NCBI GenBank assembly: GCA_949751835.1
Contig: CATKHK010000042.1
Span: forward strand, 248,001 to 312,000
Direction of reading: 5' to 3'
DNA from: Blepharisma japonicum
Lineage: Eukaryota > Ciliophora > Heterotrichea > Heterotrichida > Blepharismidae
DNA: 64,000 nt
The notes under the pieces were generated by a model. That model saw only the letters and a list, made by a program, of their open reading frames with translations. It was not told the origin of the DNA and made no database searches. Shown here piece by piece: positions 51,132-61,900 of the stretch (within the stretch, counting starts at the first letter, position 1; each line of letters begins with the position of its first letter). The position numbers and the translations under genes were made by a program.

Positions 51132-53207
51132 ATGGAGCATAAAAATTCTAGTTCTAGCTTGAGTGATATCAGCGACCCATCCCCAAAAAATAATGCAAAA
51201 ACTGAGTCTACATCAGATTTCACACAAGCCTCAGTAAAAAGTGAACAAGTTATTGCTTCTACTCCTTCTGTAGAGCCATCATCTAAGCCTACATCCCATG
51301 AAACTAATGAACAAAAGCTTGAATTTATTAAAACCGAGCTGAATAAAAGAAACTACTCTTCAGATGTATTTCAAAATTATATGCAATCCCAAAAAAGTTC
51401 AGATTTATCACAATGGACTATGAGTGAGCTAGATGACTTGATGCAAGAGTTCAAAGTAAACTATCTTATCTTGCTTGAAACCTATTTAGCCTCCATCAAA
51501 AATTTCTCAAGCTCAGATGACTCAGGATCCAGCTCTGAAGAAAAAGAAAACCTTTCTATTGAAATTGGAGGATTGGTATCTGGGAAATTTGAAGAACTTC
51601 CAACAACTCCAATGGTGAGAGAATCGATCAGAAGAATTGGAGATGTACCAAAAGATAGTCAGAATGACCCTAAAATAAAAAATGATAAACCTGTAATAAA
51701 TCTTGAAATCAAGGATGAGATTTTAGAAGAAAATCGGCCAAGCTTTATAGAGCCGATTTTTAATGTGCCTATAGAAGATTCTGAAGAGGAAGAAATTAAG
51801 CACAACCGCAGTGCAACACTTCCTAATAAGTCAAAACAACTTGAAGAGGAATTTCAAAAACGGCTAAACCGAGCACAAAGCCCAAAAATCTCTCCAGAGT
51901 CATCAGATGAAGAAAAAAATCCAATACAAATTCATGTAGAAACTACCCCGAAAAAAGAGCCACAAAAAGAGCAAGCCCCAGCTCTTTACACAGATGTCTA
52001 TAAAGTTGAGTCAGTATGGCTTGCTGATAACGAGCTTTCTATGAAGACTTGTGAAGTGATTATATCAGAGTAAGATATATTTAGCCCTGAAAAAAGTAAT
52101 AACGTTATCACTTATACAGTTTCCACAATTCCACTAGGATGGATCGTAAAAAGGCATCTTAATGACTTTTTATTGTTAAGGAATATATTAATTACTGTTT
52201 ATCCTGCAGTTTATGTCCCTCCTCCCCTACCTAAAAAGCTTCTTGGAAAAAACTCAGATGATACTGTTTTGAAGCACCAACGATTTTTGCAACGGTTTAT
52301 GCATTCAACTATATCTCATCCTCTGCTAAAACGATCACCTTTTCTTATGGAATTTCTTAAAGAAGACGATGATGAAGAGTTTGAGAGCTTTAAAAAACAA
52401 GCATTAAAGGCGAAGAAACCAGAAGAAGTTAATTTGATGGCAACTCCTGATGGTCTTGCATATTGTGATGGATCTGACTCACACGAATATGTAAAAAACC
52501 TAAGCGAATACTTAAATTCAGCTCAAAATATTCAAAAAAGCATAAAAAGACAGTCCAATAAAGTTGAAGAACAGTTAAAAGCCACATCAGCAGTAATTAT
52601 GAGACTTGCAGAATCAGTGAAAGATTTAGAAAGGCTCCAGGATATGCTGCCAAATAACCAAATGAGTTCCAATACCTTTAGAGAATTTCATCAAGTTTTA
52701 GGCTCCTGAGCTAGAAGCGATTTAGAGCGTATAAAAACTGTAAAGGAATACATGAGCACATTTTTTAAATATGCCTATAATGAAGTTACACCTTTAAAGG
52801 ATTTAATTAAAGAAAGGGAAAATTGGTTTCAAAATTACATTAAATCTGAAAAAAAATTAATTGCTAGGAAAGACAAGCTCTGGGCACAAGGCGATGTGAA
52901 TAAATGGGAAATCGAAGTAAAAGACCTAAGTATTGACATATCAGCGTTGCAAGAAAATAAAGAACTTGCTTTTGAGAAAATGCTAACGCAAGAAACTAAA
53001 CGCGTTGAAAAAATCAAGGATATGTATGCGTTCTATAATTATAAATTGCAAGAAGAAACGTTGTGATTTTTACCATATTCCTCAACGAGGACAGTTAAGC
53101 AGTTGGCTGAGTATGCAAAAAAAGAAACTTCGACTGCTTGGAGATTAAAGCAGGCTTGGGAATCGTTTGCAGAGAAACTAGCACAGTTAGAAGGAGGGAC
53201 TAAATAA
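51132..53207 (+). CDS. Sorting nexin with PX and C-terminal BAR-like coil
   Basis: Two exons (15-nt intron 52070-52084) give 686 residues with two TGA Trp codons. Residues about 1-290 are disordered (Ser/Glu/Pro-rich). A PX domain lies at about 295-420: TYTVSTIPLGWIVKRHLNDF, LLLRNILITVYPAVYVPPPL and PKK, with the PPxLP turn; the usual RRYSDF phosphoinositide-binding Arg-Tyr pair is changed to KRHLNDF, so lipid specificity may differ. The C-terminal 250 residues form a long coil with spacing like the SNX BAR domain (KRQSNKVEEQLKATSAVIMR). The intron falls inside the PX domain, and its removal restores the fold. Role: endosomal sorting, inferred. Confidence 0.85.
52070..52084 (+). other. 15-nt intron of the sorting nexin
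   Basis: GTAAGATATATTTAG, phase 2; A at position 10. Confidence 0.9.
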
Positions 53208-53348
53208 TAAAACGAGTTAAGTTTAATTTAACATAAGGAATTATTTATTTTCCTTATTTTAAATATATTACTAATAAGAATTATTACTAATAGTCATTTA
53301 TCTTAAATATTAATTGCATTTTATTATGCTTGTGTGGTACGAATTTTC

Positions 53349-54809
53349 CTATTTTCTGAATAAATCCAATAATTCTATTTTGTTAATTTTCCCACTTGAA
53401 TAAAGCGGAAACTGATCAATCTGTTGTAAAGCCCTTGGCAATTTATAACTCGCCATTCTGGTTTTGCATCAGTTTTGGATGTCATTTAAAGAAATTTTCT
53501 TTTGGCTTTTGATAGCGACTCCTATAATTTCTCCATGCTCATAACTAGGGACTCCAACAGCTGCAACATCTTCTATGCCTGGGAAGTATTTCAATTCAGT
53601 TTCTATTTCTCTCGCAGAAATTGTATATCCTGAAAATCTGATTGCATCTGAGTTTAATTTTCCAGTAATCCTATAATTGCCGACTCCTGGATCAATCTCA
53701 GCTAAGTCTCCAGTCTTGAACCATGAATCATTGTCGAATGCTTGCTTAGTTGCCTCTGGATTGTTAAAATATTGTTTAAACATTCCAGGGGTCTTTATTT
53801 TAAGCTCATTTCTATAAATTTCTGTTTCTATTTGCGGCAGAGGTTTTCCAACACATCCAGGAGTCTGAGTCTCATTAACTAAATTACTCAGTACAATCCC
53901 TGTTTCTGCAGTTCCATATTGATTTATTAATGCATGCCCAGTTGCTACTTCCCAATAATTAGACATGTTTTCCGGCATTCCACAGCTCCCTGTGATCATT
54001 ATTCTGAATCTTTTGCAGCTATCAATAATTTCTTGTTTATCAGTTTTATACATATAATTCCAATCATACAGCAATTTTGTATAAACTGATGGCATAGCAC
54101 TTATAACATTCAGTTCGCTTTCTTTTTTAATGTTTTGTCATAAGTTCCAGACATCAAAATTATAATGAAATGTAATGCTAGCTCCTGCCCACAAAGCACT
54201 CAATAAGCTGCTAACACCATGAAAATGATATAACGGCATAAGCTCTATACAGTTATCATTCTCATTTCATCCCCAGTTATTTGAAAGAGTTTTTACTTGG
54301 AAAGTGAGACTCCTATGGGTATGCACAACTCCTTTTGGCTTTCCTGTTGTCCCAGCAGTATATAAAATCATAGCATCGCTTTCGTTGTCTATATTAAGAT
54401 CTTTTATTTCGGTTTTCTCTTTCAAAGTCTGAAAATCTCCTACAGGGATGATTTTTATTCTATTTTTCCCAATTGCAGTCTCGAGTCTTGATAACAAACT
54501 TCCATGGCACAATATAAAAGTTGGCTGACAGTCCTCTATTATGTGCTTTCATTCTAGGGGTGGCTGCTTTATATTTATCGGCACTACCACACCTCCAGCT
54601 TTTCAAATTCCCCATTGGCAGGGCAAATATTCATAGCTATGGGGTGTTAGCACCACAACCCTTTTTCCTTTCATATCAGCACTTAGCGACAGCAGCTTAT
54701 TCTGAACTAGTTCAGTATGTACCAACAAATCTCCATACGTAAAAGTCCTTTGCCTACAAAACACTGCATTTTTTGCTGAAAAATTTGCAGCTCTTATAAT
54801 TAATTCCAT
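53349..54809 (-). CDS. Acyl-CoA synthetase, ACSF3/malonyl-CoA synthetase-like
   Basis: ANL-family enzyme activating a short or dicarboxylic acid via acyl-AMP. One frame of 486 residues with five TGA Trp codons, TAG stop. Motifs in order: MILYTAGTTGKPKGVVHTHR (P-loop motif A3), MPLYHFHG, GSCGMPENMSNYWEVATGH, YGTAETGIVLSN (motif A5), CVGKPLPQ, SWFKTGDLAEID (A7), RITGKLNSDAIRFSGYTISA (A8), and the C-terminal catalytic Lys in SSGKINKIELLDL (A10). N-terminus MELIIRAANFSAKN lacks a clear targeting peptide. Closest in pattern to ACSF3 (malonyl-CoA synthetase); substrate is inferred. The gene begins 32 bp after the eL8 stop. Confidence 0.85.
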
Positions 54810-54841
54810 AATTATTTCTAGGTTAAAAAGGATCTAGTTAG

Positions 54842-55588
54842 TTATAGACCAGCTTTTTTAGCAGCTTCTTGGGCTATCAGTTTTTCTTTTCTTTCAATTC
54901 TTTGTTGAGATTTGACACCAAGAATACCACCACCCCATTTAGCGACATCAGGATTTTCATTGAAAAGAGACCTAGCGTTTTTTGTGATGAGTTCTAAATC
55001 ATGAACATCTTCTTTTCTTACCTCAGTAAGAGCGACAGCTGTGCATGTTTTTTTGTGGGTCAGAGTTCCAAGTCTTGACTTTCCTTTTACAATACAATAT
55101 GGGACATCCATAGTTCTGCAGAGCTGAGGAAGCCACAAGACTAGTTCAATAGGATCAACGTCGTGAGCAATCACTACAAGCTTGGCTTTCTTGCTTTCTA
55201 CTAAGCTGGTGATCTGGTTAAGGCCATACTTTAATAAGAATGGCTTAGGTTTTTGTCCTTCACCCTTTGCTTCTGCTTCAAGTCTCTTCTTTTTCTCTGC
55301 TCGGGACTCTGGTCTGTATTTGGCTAGGAGTCTGAAAAGAGCCATAGCTTGAGCTTTGTCGAAAGTGGATCGGAATTGGTTAATTGGTGGTGGAACCTTG
55401 AGACGGGATAGAAGAACACTTCTCTTTCTTTGAAGTTGGATGTATTCAGGCCAGCGGAGGTAGTGATAAAGGTCACGTTTTGGCTGGATGCTGCCACCGA
55501 TCCTGAGATTACGTTCTTTCTTAGCGTATAGTGGGTTAGTTGGTTCTTTTGAGGCTGAAGCACTCTTCTTGCCCTGTTTTTTAACCAT
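54842..55588 (-). CDS. RPL7A: Large-subunit ribosomal protein eL8 (L7a)
   Basis: Encodes 248 residues, no TGA codons, TAA stop. Begins MVKKQGKKSA; contains NPLYAKKERNLRIGGSIQPK, DLYHYLRWPEYIQLQRKRSV, and the RNA-binding L7Ae domain (KAKLVVIAHDVDPIELVLWL, then CRTMDVPYCIVKGKSRLG, LTHKKTCTAVALTEV). Ends RIERKEKLIAQEAAKKAGL. Length and order match eukaryotic eL8 throughout. Codon use is less AT-biased than in neighbouring unknown genes, and all Trp are TGG, as expected of a highly expressed gene. Confidence 0.97.
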   Translation of the reverse strand: MVKKQGKKSASASKEPTNPLYAKKERNLRIGGSIQPKRDLYHYLRWPEYIQLQRKRSVLLSRLKVPPPINQFRSTFDKAQAMALFRLLAKYRPESRAEKKKRLEAEAKGEGQKPKPFLLKYGLNQITSLVESKKAKLVVIAHDVDPIELVLWLPQLCRTMDVPYCIVKGKSRLGTLTHKKTCTAVALTEVRKEDVHDLELITKNARSLFNENPDVAKWGGGILGVKSQQRIERKEKLIAQEAAKKAGL

Positions 55589-55698
55589 TATTAACCACTC
55601 TTTTGGAATAAATTTAGTTATAAAGGATTAATTGAGCTAGAAATTGTGAAGAACAAGATAATATTACAGGTCATTAAAGATTAATTCTTTGTCAGAGA

Positions 55699-56136
55699 TT
55701 AGAAAAAATTGTGGGGTATTGAAATATCCCTTTTCATTTCATCCATATCATGAAGGAGAGGTTCCATCTTATCAAGATACTCATAAAAACTGTTCTGAAT
55801 AGGAGCAACATAAATATTTGATCTAGGAAGACTAGGGGCTTGCAAGGTACGAAGTGGGCGTTTCAGCCGCTCTTTTTTAGCGAAAAATGATTCCTTTGGA
55901 GTAGGCTGATCAGAATGTTTGATATTTTCTTTGAATATGCTGGAGTTTCGCTCGTTGAGCTTGAGGAGTTTGGATAATAAGCTAGAGGGAAATACTTCTT
56001 TGCGATCAACTGAAGAATTCCGAGCTGTTTCAGAAGATATGTTTATTTGAGAATTTTGGGGAGCCAAACAGCTGCCAGTTCTTGATCTTGCAATTTGAGA
56101 TCTCAGAGTATCAGATCTAGGCCTTGTGCGACTCAT
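55699..56136 (-). CDS. Small basic disordered protein, function unknown
   Basis: Encodes 145 residues, no TGA codons, TAA stop. The N-terminus is Arg/Ser-rich (MSRTRPRSDTLRSQIARSRT), and a later SFFAKKERLKRPLRTLQAPS is strongly basic. No Cys pattern or TM. The last 35 residues (QNSFYEYLDKMEPLLHDMDE) could form one helix. Nothing further can be said; a regulatory or cytoskeletal role is possible. Confidence 0.6.
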   Translation of the reverse strand: MSRTRPRSDTLRSQIARSRTGSCLAPQNSQINISSETARNSSVDRKEVFPSSLLSKLLKLNERNSSIFKENIKHSDQPTPKESFFAKKERLKRPLRTLQAPSLPRSNIYVAPIQNSFYEYLDKMEPLLHDMDEMKRDISIPHNFF

Positions 56137-56635
56137 TTTAATTTAAAAAATGGTTGTATATGAAATTGTTTCAACAAATCTTATGCAAGCAAAACAGATT
56201 AATTTTGAAATAAAAGGTTTTATTAAATATAGTTTATAAAAATTTTATTTAAATAAATAGAAAAAATATTTCTTAAACTGCAAAAAAAATTATTGTTTTA
56301 TGTTAGCATTCTATTAATAATAGAATATTGATGAGTATTAAATAGCTTCACATGCATGTAAAATTTTCAGACTATTTTATACTATGACTACAAGAAATTT
56401 ATATTTTATACTTGATAAGCAGCTAGCACAATAATGATAAAGTTTATATAAAGAGACTTATAGATTATAAATATTAATAAATTTCGTGGCTATCATATAT
56501 ATTTAAAAAATAAACTGATCTAAAGAATAATCATAAAGCAAATAAAATATTTAAACACTGAATAGAAATAGTTGATTATTAATTAAAAAATGATATCTCA
56601 AAATTATCATCCGCAATCAATTTAAAATAATAGAT
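56137..56635. other. Intergenic region
   Basis: About 500 AT-rich bases between divergent genes. The last 46 bases hold a short ATG frame of 11 codons (near 56590) ended by TAA, probably leader sequence. Confidence 0.4.
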
Positions 56636-58759
56636 ATGCTAAATATGATAACCCAGAACAAAAAGAAGTTTCTGATACTTCTATCTCTAGCGATTTTTCT
56701 TTCAGCCTTGCTCCTCTTATTGGTTTATTACATTTTCAGCCTGATAGCCTCTTTGCTTTCATGACCAATTTCATTACTGCTCTTTATCCTATCGCTTTAT
56801 TACTTGCTTCATCTAGCAATACGGCTTTCAGTATTTCCAGGCTCTACATGGTTTTGGAGGCGCTCAATAGAATCTCATTTTTGCACAGAAGTCTCAATGC
56901 AGCTTCTTCAACGTATTCAGGATTTCCATATAGCGCTTGAAATATTATTAGAAGAGTGCAATGAAATAGACAAAAGAGATTTTCTGCCAAACTCAATAGA
57001 AACTGCAGGCTATGCAAAAATGATGCTATCTACGGTTATTTATGGCTTTAACTTGCAAAAAGAGAACCAAACATTAAATCAGAAACAAGGGATTTTGCTC
57101 AATTTATTGACTAATTTGCAACTATCATTGCAGGAAATCAAAATTATTGTTGGAAGCAAAGATGAATGCTCGCTTTGGGATTGAATTGATAGAATTGAAA
57201 GCGAATCTGACTGACTCGGGGTGGTTTTTGACGATTTTCCTACAAATGCTTCAGCTAAGTCTGCTTTGGAGATTTGTATAAGCATAGAGAACTTCCTTCA
57301 AACTATATGCAAAAAGACAAATATATTTCAAAAAGCTAAGGCGTTTTTATGAGATAATACTTTTGGGACTATTGATCAAATGAGACTAGAGTTAGAAGCT
57401 CGATACCATTCTCAACAAATATGGGTTACTGCTGACGATGGGATAAATATAGATTGTCTATGAGTTTCCTGTACAACTGATTTATCAAACGCTCCAACAA
57501 TGCTGATGTGCAGCCCTAATGCTGGGCTCTATGAGTTTTCTTATTACCAAAGTGAGTGGGTTGAGTTTTATATAAATTCTGGAATTAACGTATTTTTATG
57601 AAATTATAGAGGCTATGGAAGAACTAAAGGCAGACCTAATCCTGATAGACTCAAAAAGGACGGGGAAATTGTCTTAGACTATTTAAAACGAATAAGAAAG
57701 GTTCAAAAAATTGGAATTCATGGAGAAAGTTTTGGAGGGTGCATCGCAGCTCATTTAGCCAATAAATCAACTGTAGAGTTTGTATTTCTTGATAGATGCT
57801 TTTCTTCATTAAATGACATGGCATTATATAGCTTTGGAAAAGTCGCAAGCTTTATATATAAATACATAGGAAGATGAAGAGTTGATGTAAGCTCAGATTT
57901 TTTAAGCAGTGAATGCTATAAAGTCTTATCAGTTGACCATCAAGATGCAACTATACATGATTTTGCATCATTGAAAACAGGAATCGCTATTGAATTTATT
58001 AAAGGTTCTCAGCCAAATTATCAAGAACTATCTGATATAACAACTTATGATTCAATTTTAAGCAAAAATGATAGGCAAGATTTGCTCTCACACATTGAAA
58101 CCTTTGCAGATTTAGCATTAAAATACCTAAAAACTGACCCGAATACACAAAATTCTTTAAACATGACTGCAAATAGCATTTATCATTTAATGGTAAAAGA
58201 GTCAGATTGCATTGAAGATGATGTTGTTTCTTACGTCTTAGAAAAGCTCTTTGGAGTTTTAGAAGTTCTAGATGCGGGAGGAAAGCCAATCACTAGCATT
58301 AGCTTTGACAAAAACAAAGATATTTCCTTGAGCATGTGGCTGATTGTATTTGAAATATGGGGAAGCTTTTTACCTTTAATCCCTGAAATAAACGGCCACA
58401 GAGCTAGGACTATCCAGAAAATAAAAAACACTGTGGAAGAGCTCGAAACTATTTATGTGGAATATGAAATTATATCAAATCCTATAATAGTAACAATATG
58501 CACTAAAATTAAAACACTGGAAAAACTTCTCTATAAAATCCTTGATTATTTAGAGTCAAATCATCCAAGCCACACAAAAAATTTAAGCCAAATCTCAACT
58601 GATGTTCTCATTACAACAACTGCGACAGCAAGAAGCTTTTATGATTATTCTAAAGCTGGATATTTAATCCCCTTAGCATGTGGACATTCTGGACATTATG
58701 GAGATGCGGAAAAATTATTGCTTGAAGAGCATCTGAGTAGAGTAGGATTTTTAGTATAA
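56636..58759 (+). CDS. Membrane-anchored alpha/beta hydrolase (serine hydrolase)
   Basis: One frame of 707 residues with seven TGA Trp codons; in the standard code only disconnected pieces would be visible. Two hydrophobic segments lie within the first 60 residues (KFLILLSLAIFLSALLLLLV, then SWPISLLLFILSLYYLLHL), then a FPGSTWFWRRSIESH motif. The hydrolase domain (about 260-470) has the oxyanion strand INVFLWNYRGYGRTKGRP, the nucleophile elbow GIHGESFGG (Ser in GxSxG), and DRCFSSLNDMA. The C-terminal part (about 470-707) is helical; it ends with a histidine-bearing ACGHSGHYGDAEK, consistent with the catalytic His. Related to the ABHD/BEM46 lipid-hydrolase type; substrate unknown. Confidence 0.8.
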
Positions 58760-58970
58760 ATGATAAAAATGACTTTTGTAAACATCACAAAATTGCCTCA
58801 AGATGTGTAATGTTTTAAATATCATCTAAAGAAAATTTATAAATATTTTAAACCTCTAACATTAAATTTAAAATTCTTTATATTAGTTTTTATTTAAGAC
58901 CTTAATCATAATTTTCTATGTTTCAAATAACACAAAAATCCTCCAGTTTCTTAATTATTACAATTTAAAT

Positions 58971-61900
58971 ATGAGGCCACCTGCATCAAAGTCTCAATCA
59001 GTTACGAGGAAGCCTATCTCAATTGCAGTAGATCCTAAAAAAGCTCAAGATCTTAGAAACAGACTTATCGATCGTGGAATCAGCCCAGTTCCCCTTCCTT
59101 CAGTTAAGCGGCCAAAAATGCAAAATGCTTCATTTAGTTTAATAAAGAAGCCCAAAGAAATCTTACTTGTTACAGAACCTAAATCTCCTAGTGTAGTCTT
59201 TTTTCAACAACGCCAACCAACAGCAGATAACTCAATCTTAAGAGATTTTCCAAGCCGCGTATCAACATCTGGGTACATTGGAGCCGGAAAGTTGCGTCCG
59301 AGTACTGCATCCAAAAAGCAGTATGTTCTCAAAAACATGGATTTAGATATATCAAATGCCTCCAAATCCAGGCCAGTCACAACACAAAATTCACGATCCT
59401 ATATTAGAAATCCGGGCTCATTTAAAAACTTTTCAGTAGATGAAAGTTTCAGAGCAATGAGCCTTGTGCAGCAAATGAAAGGGGCTAAGACTCCTAGAAA
59501 AAGCTTCGCCAAACAGCAGCCTTCATTTTTCAATGATGAGCCTAAAGATGAAAACTTCCCTCCTTATCAAGAAACTATTGGCAAAATCGACCTAAATGAT
59601 GTAGATTTATTTATTAAAAGTTTGCAAGAGGAACCTCAAGATGGGAATTTCTTATACTGTGTACAAGAAGAGGCGCACAATCCTTATCACTTAAAATCAA
59701 TAATTTCACCTCAAAGCATTGATTTCTATTATACAGTTTCCAAAAGTGGAGTTTCTGTGTTCATCGAGGGTTCTCCTGTAGAGTTCACTAAACTTTCAGA
59801 TTGGCTTGTGGAGAGAGAAGCGTTTAATCAATTAAGGTCTATTCCTTTCTTTAGAAAATTCAGGATATGGAAAACTTGTATTATGTGGAAAAGAAATGTT
59901 AATAGATATAGAAAAGGAAAAAGGACAAAAATGCTTGAAGAAAAGTTATTCTGGGTCGACAAAGTGTATAGTGAGTTGCTTACGCAGCATAGGTCTATAT
60001 GTAGTGATATTGAAAGATTAAGATTTATTGATTTACCATCTGCAAGTGAAGGGATGAGCCTTGACGCCTTTCACGAAATGCAAGAAAAAAGACAAGATGA
60101 AGTTAAAGGCAAGCTTGAGCAATTTGCAGCAAGCTTAAGGGATAACATTAATAGCCACATCAGACAAATTATGGATGAATTGAGAGAAAAAATTGTCAGC
60201 GACATTGCTAGTGAAAAAAATTACGTCAGAGGAGGTCCAGGAAACTTAATTCCTCCAAGTCGTCATATATGTGCATTATATGAAAAAATGGGTTTTCCCG
60301 AAAATATGAGTTTTGGGCAAAGATCTCTCTTAAGAAGAGAGTGCTCCCGTTTTATCAGATTTTCATATCTCGCTGACTTTTATGTGCTAGAAAGTTTAAC
60401 TCACATTTATGTCTGGTCTACCGAAGAATTAGTTGACAGGATCTCAGATCTTGTAAAAATGCACCAAAACCAAGATTTCAAGGTAAAAAGATTGAAGCAC
60501 AACAACCCATTATTTTCAGTCCAGCTTGAAATTGAAGAATGCTCAATCCCAGAGTCAGAAAAAGATAGAGTCGAAGTATTTGAATTTGTCCCACCTCCTC
60601 AAGGAACCAGTGAGCCTGACGATTTTAACCCAAATTTGCATCTTTCATTGGTATCTGAGAACGCAGATTCTGACTCACCAGTAAAACTCAGAGGTGATGA
60701 AATTGTCGGAGTTAAATGCATAGTACCAAGGATCCTTGACTTTTATATTAAATTAAGCCCTGAAATGGATGAAATGGTAGAAAGCATGATAGAAATTATT
60801 AATGATGGAATGGAAAATATTCTTGTTATAGAAAGATGGAGCAGACATCCAGAACTTGAAGACTTTGCTACAGCACTAGAGGAATGGGATGATAAAGTAG
60901 CTGAAAACTGGGAAGTTGCGCAGGAACTGTTTTTAGATCCTAGCTCATGGCTTAGTGGTCATCCTTTGTTCAGTATGATACAAGAAGGGTTGCAAGATAT
61001 TTTAACCAGAGCTTATAGTCAAATTTCAGAGCTGATTAAGCCATTACACTATCCTATCCATGCCATTTGGGAAAATTCGCTGATTAATACAGAAATATTC
61101 AGCAATGAAAGATTAAAAAACCAATATGATGCCTTTCTATATGTTTTCACCAAATTTAGGCACCAGCTTAAAACTTTTAACTCAGTCCCATCAATTGTTT
61201 CTACCCAGCTTATCAAGCTTGACTGTGCAGAAGCGAAATCTAAATTATTGTCATCTCCAAAATCCTTTATAGACTATTTCACAGAGCTTCTTCCCCGCCT
61301 TTTGAAAGAGCGAACTATAAAAATCCGTGAATGGATAGTCTCATCAATCCGCATGCTTCCTATGAAGGTCTCAAGTGTTGATGAGTTCGTGGTCCAAAGA
61401 AACGCTTTAACTACTATTAATGGCAAAATGAACGAAAAAAAGCAATACTTACAGACCATTTCTGAGCTTTTTAAACTTTCCAAAGAAATTGATTTGGAGA
61501 TCCCGAAAGAAGATTCTGATGCCTTTTCAGATATTTACCATTTGTTGAACACCTTGACGAATAACATCATTTTTGCTGAAAGCAATGTGGATAAATATAT
61601 CCTTACATTTAGAAAAGATGTAAATTTAATGGTTCCTGACTATTTGGAGGAAGTTAAAACTCTGGATTTGAAGGTGACAGATGAAAAATACCTGAAAAAA
61701 GACACCGTAGCAGCCTTTGCAATTAGAGAGCTAGAGGAATACTTAGTTAAATGTGAACAATTGGAAAATTTAGGAGACAGAATTAATAGCTTCCAAAGGA
61801 TCCTTGATTTGCAGATTGTCAAGTTTGAGCAGATCGAAACTGTCAGAGAGCAGCTTGACTTAAGAGTTGCTTTGTGGAGAGGACTAAGAGATTGGAGAAA

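Noticed and set aside
56590-57060. Second frame open for about 140 codons under UGA=Trp overlapping the start of the alpha/beta hydrolase.
   Set aside because: Its only upstream ATG is cut off by TAA, and the other frame has the membrane segments and continues into the hydrolase domain.
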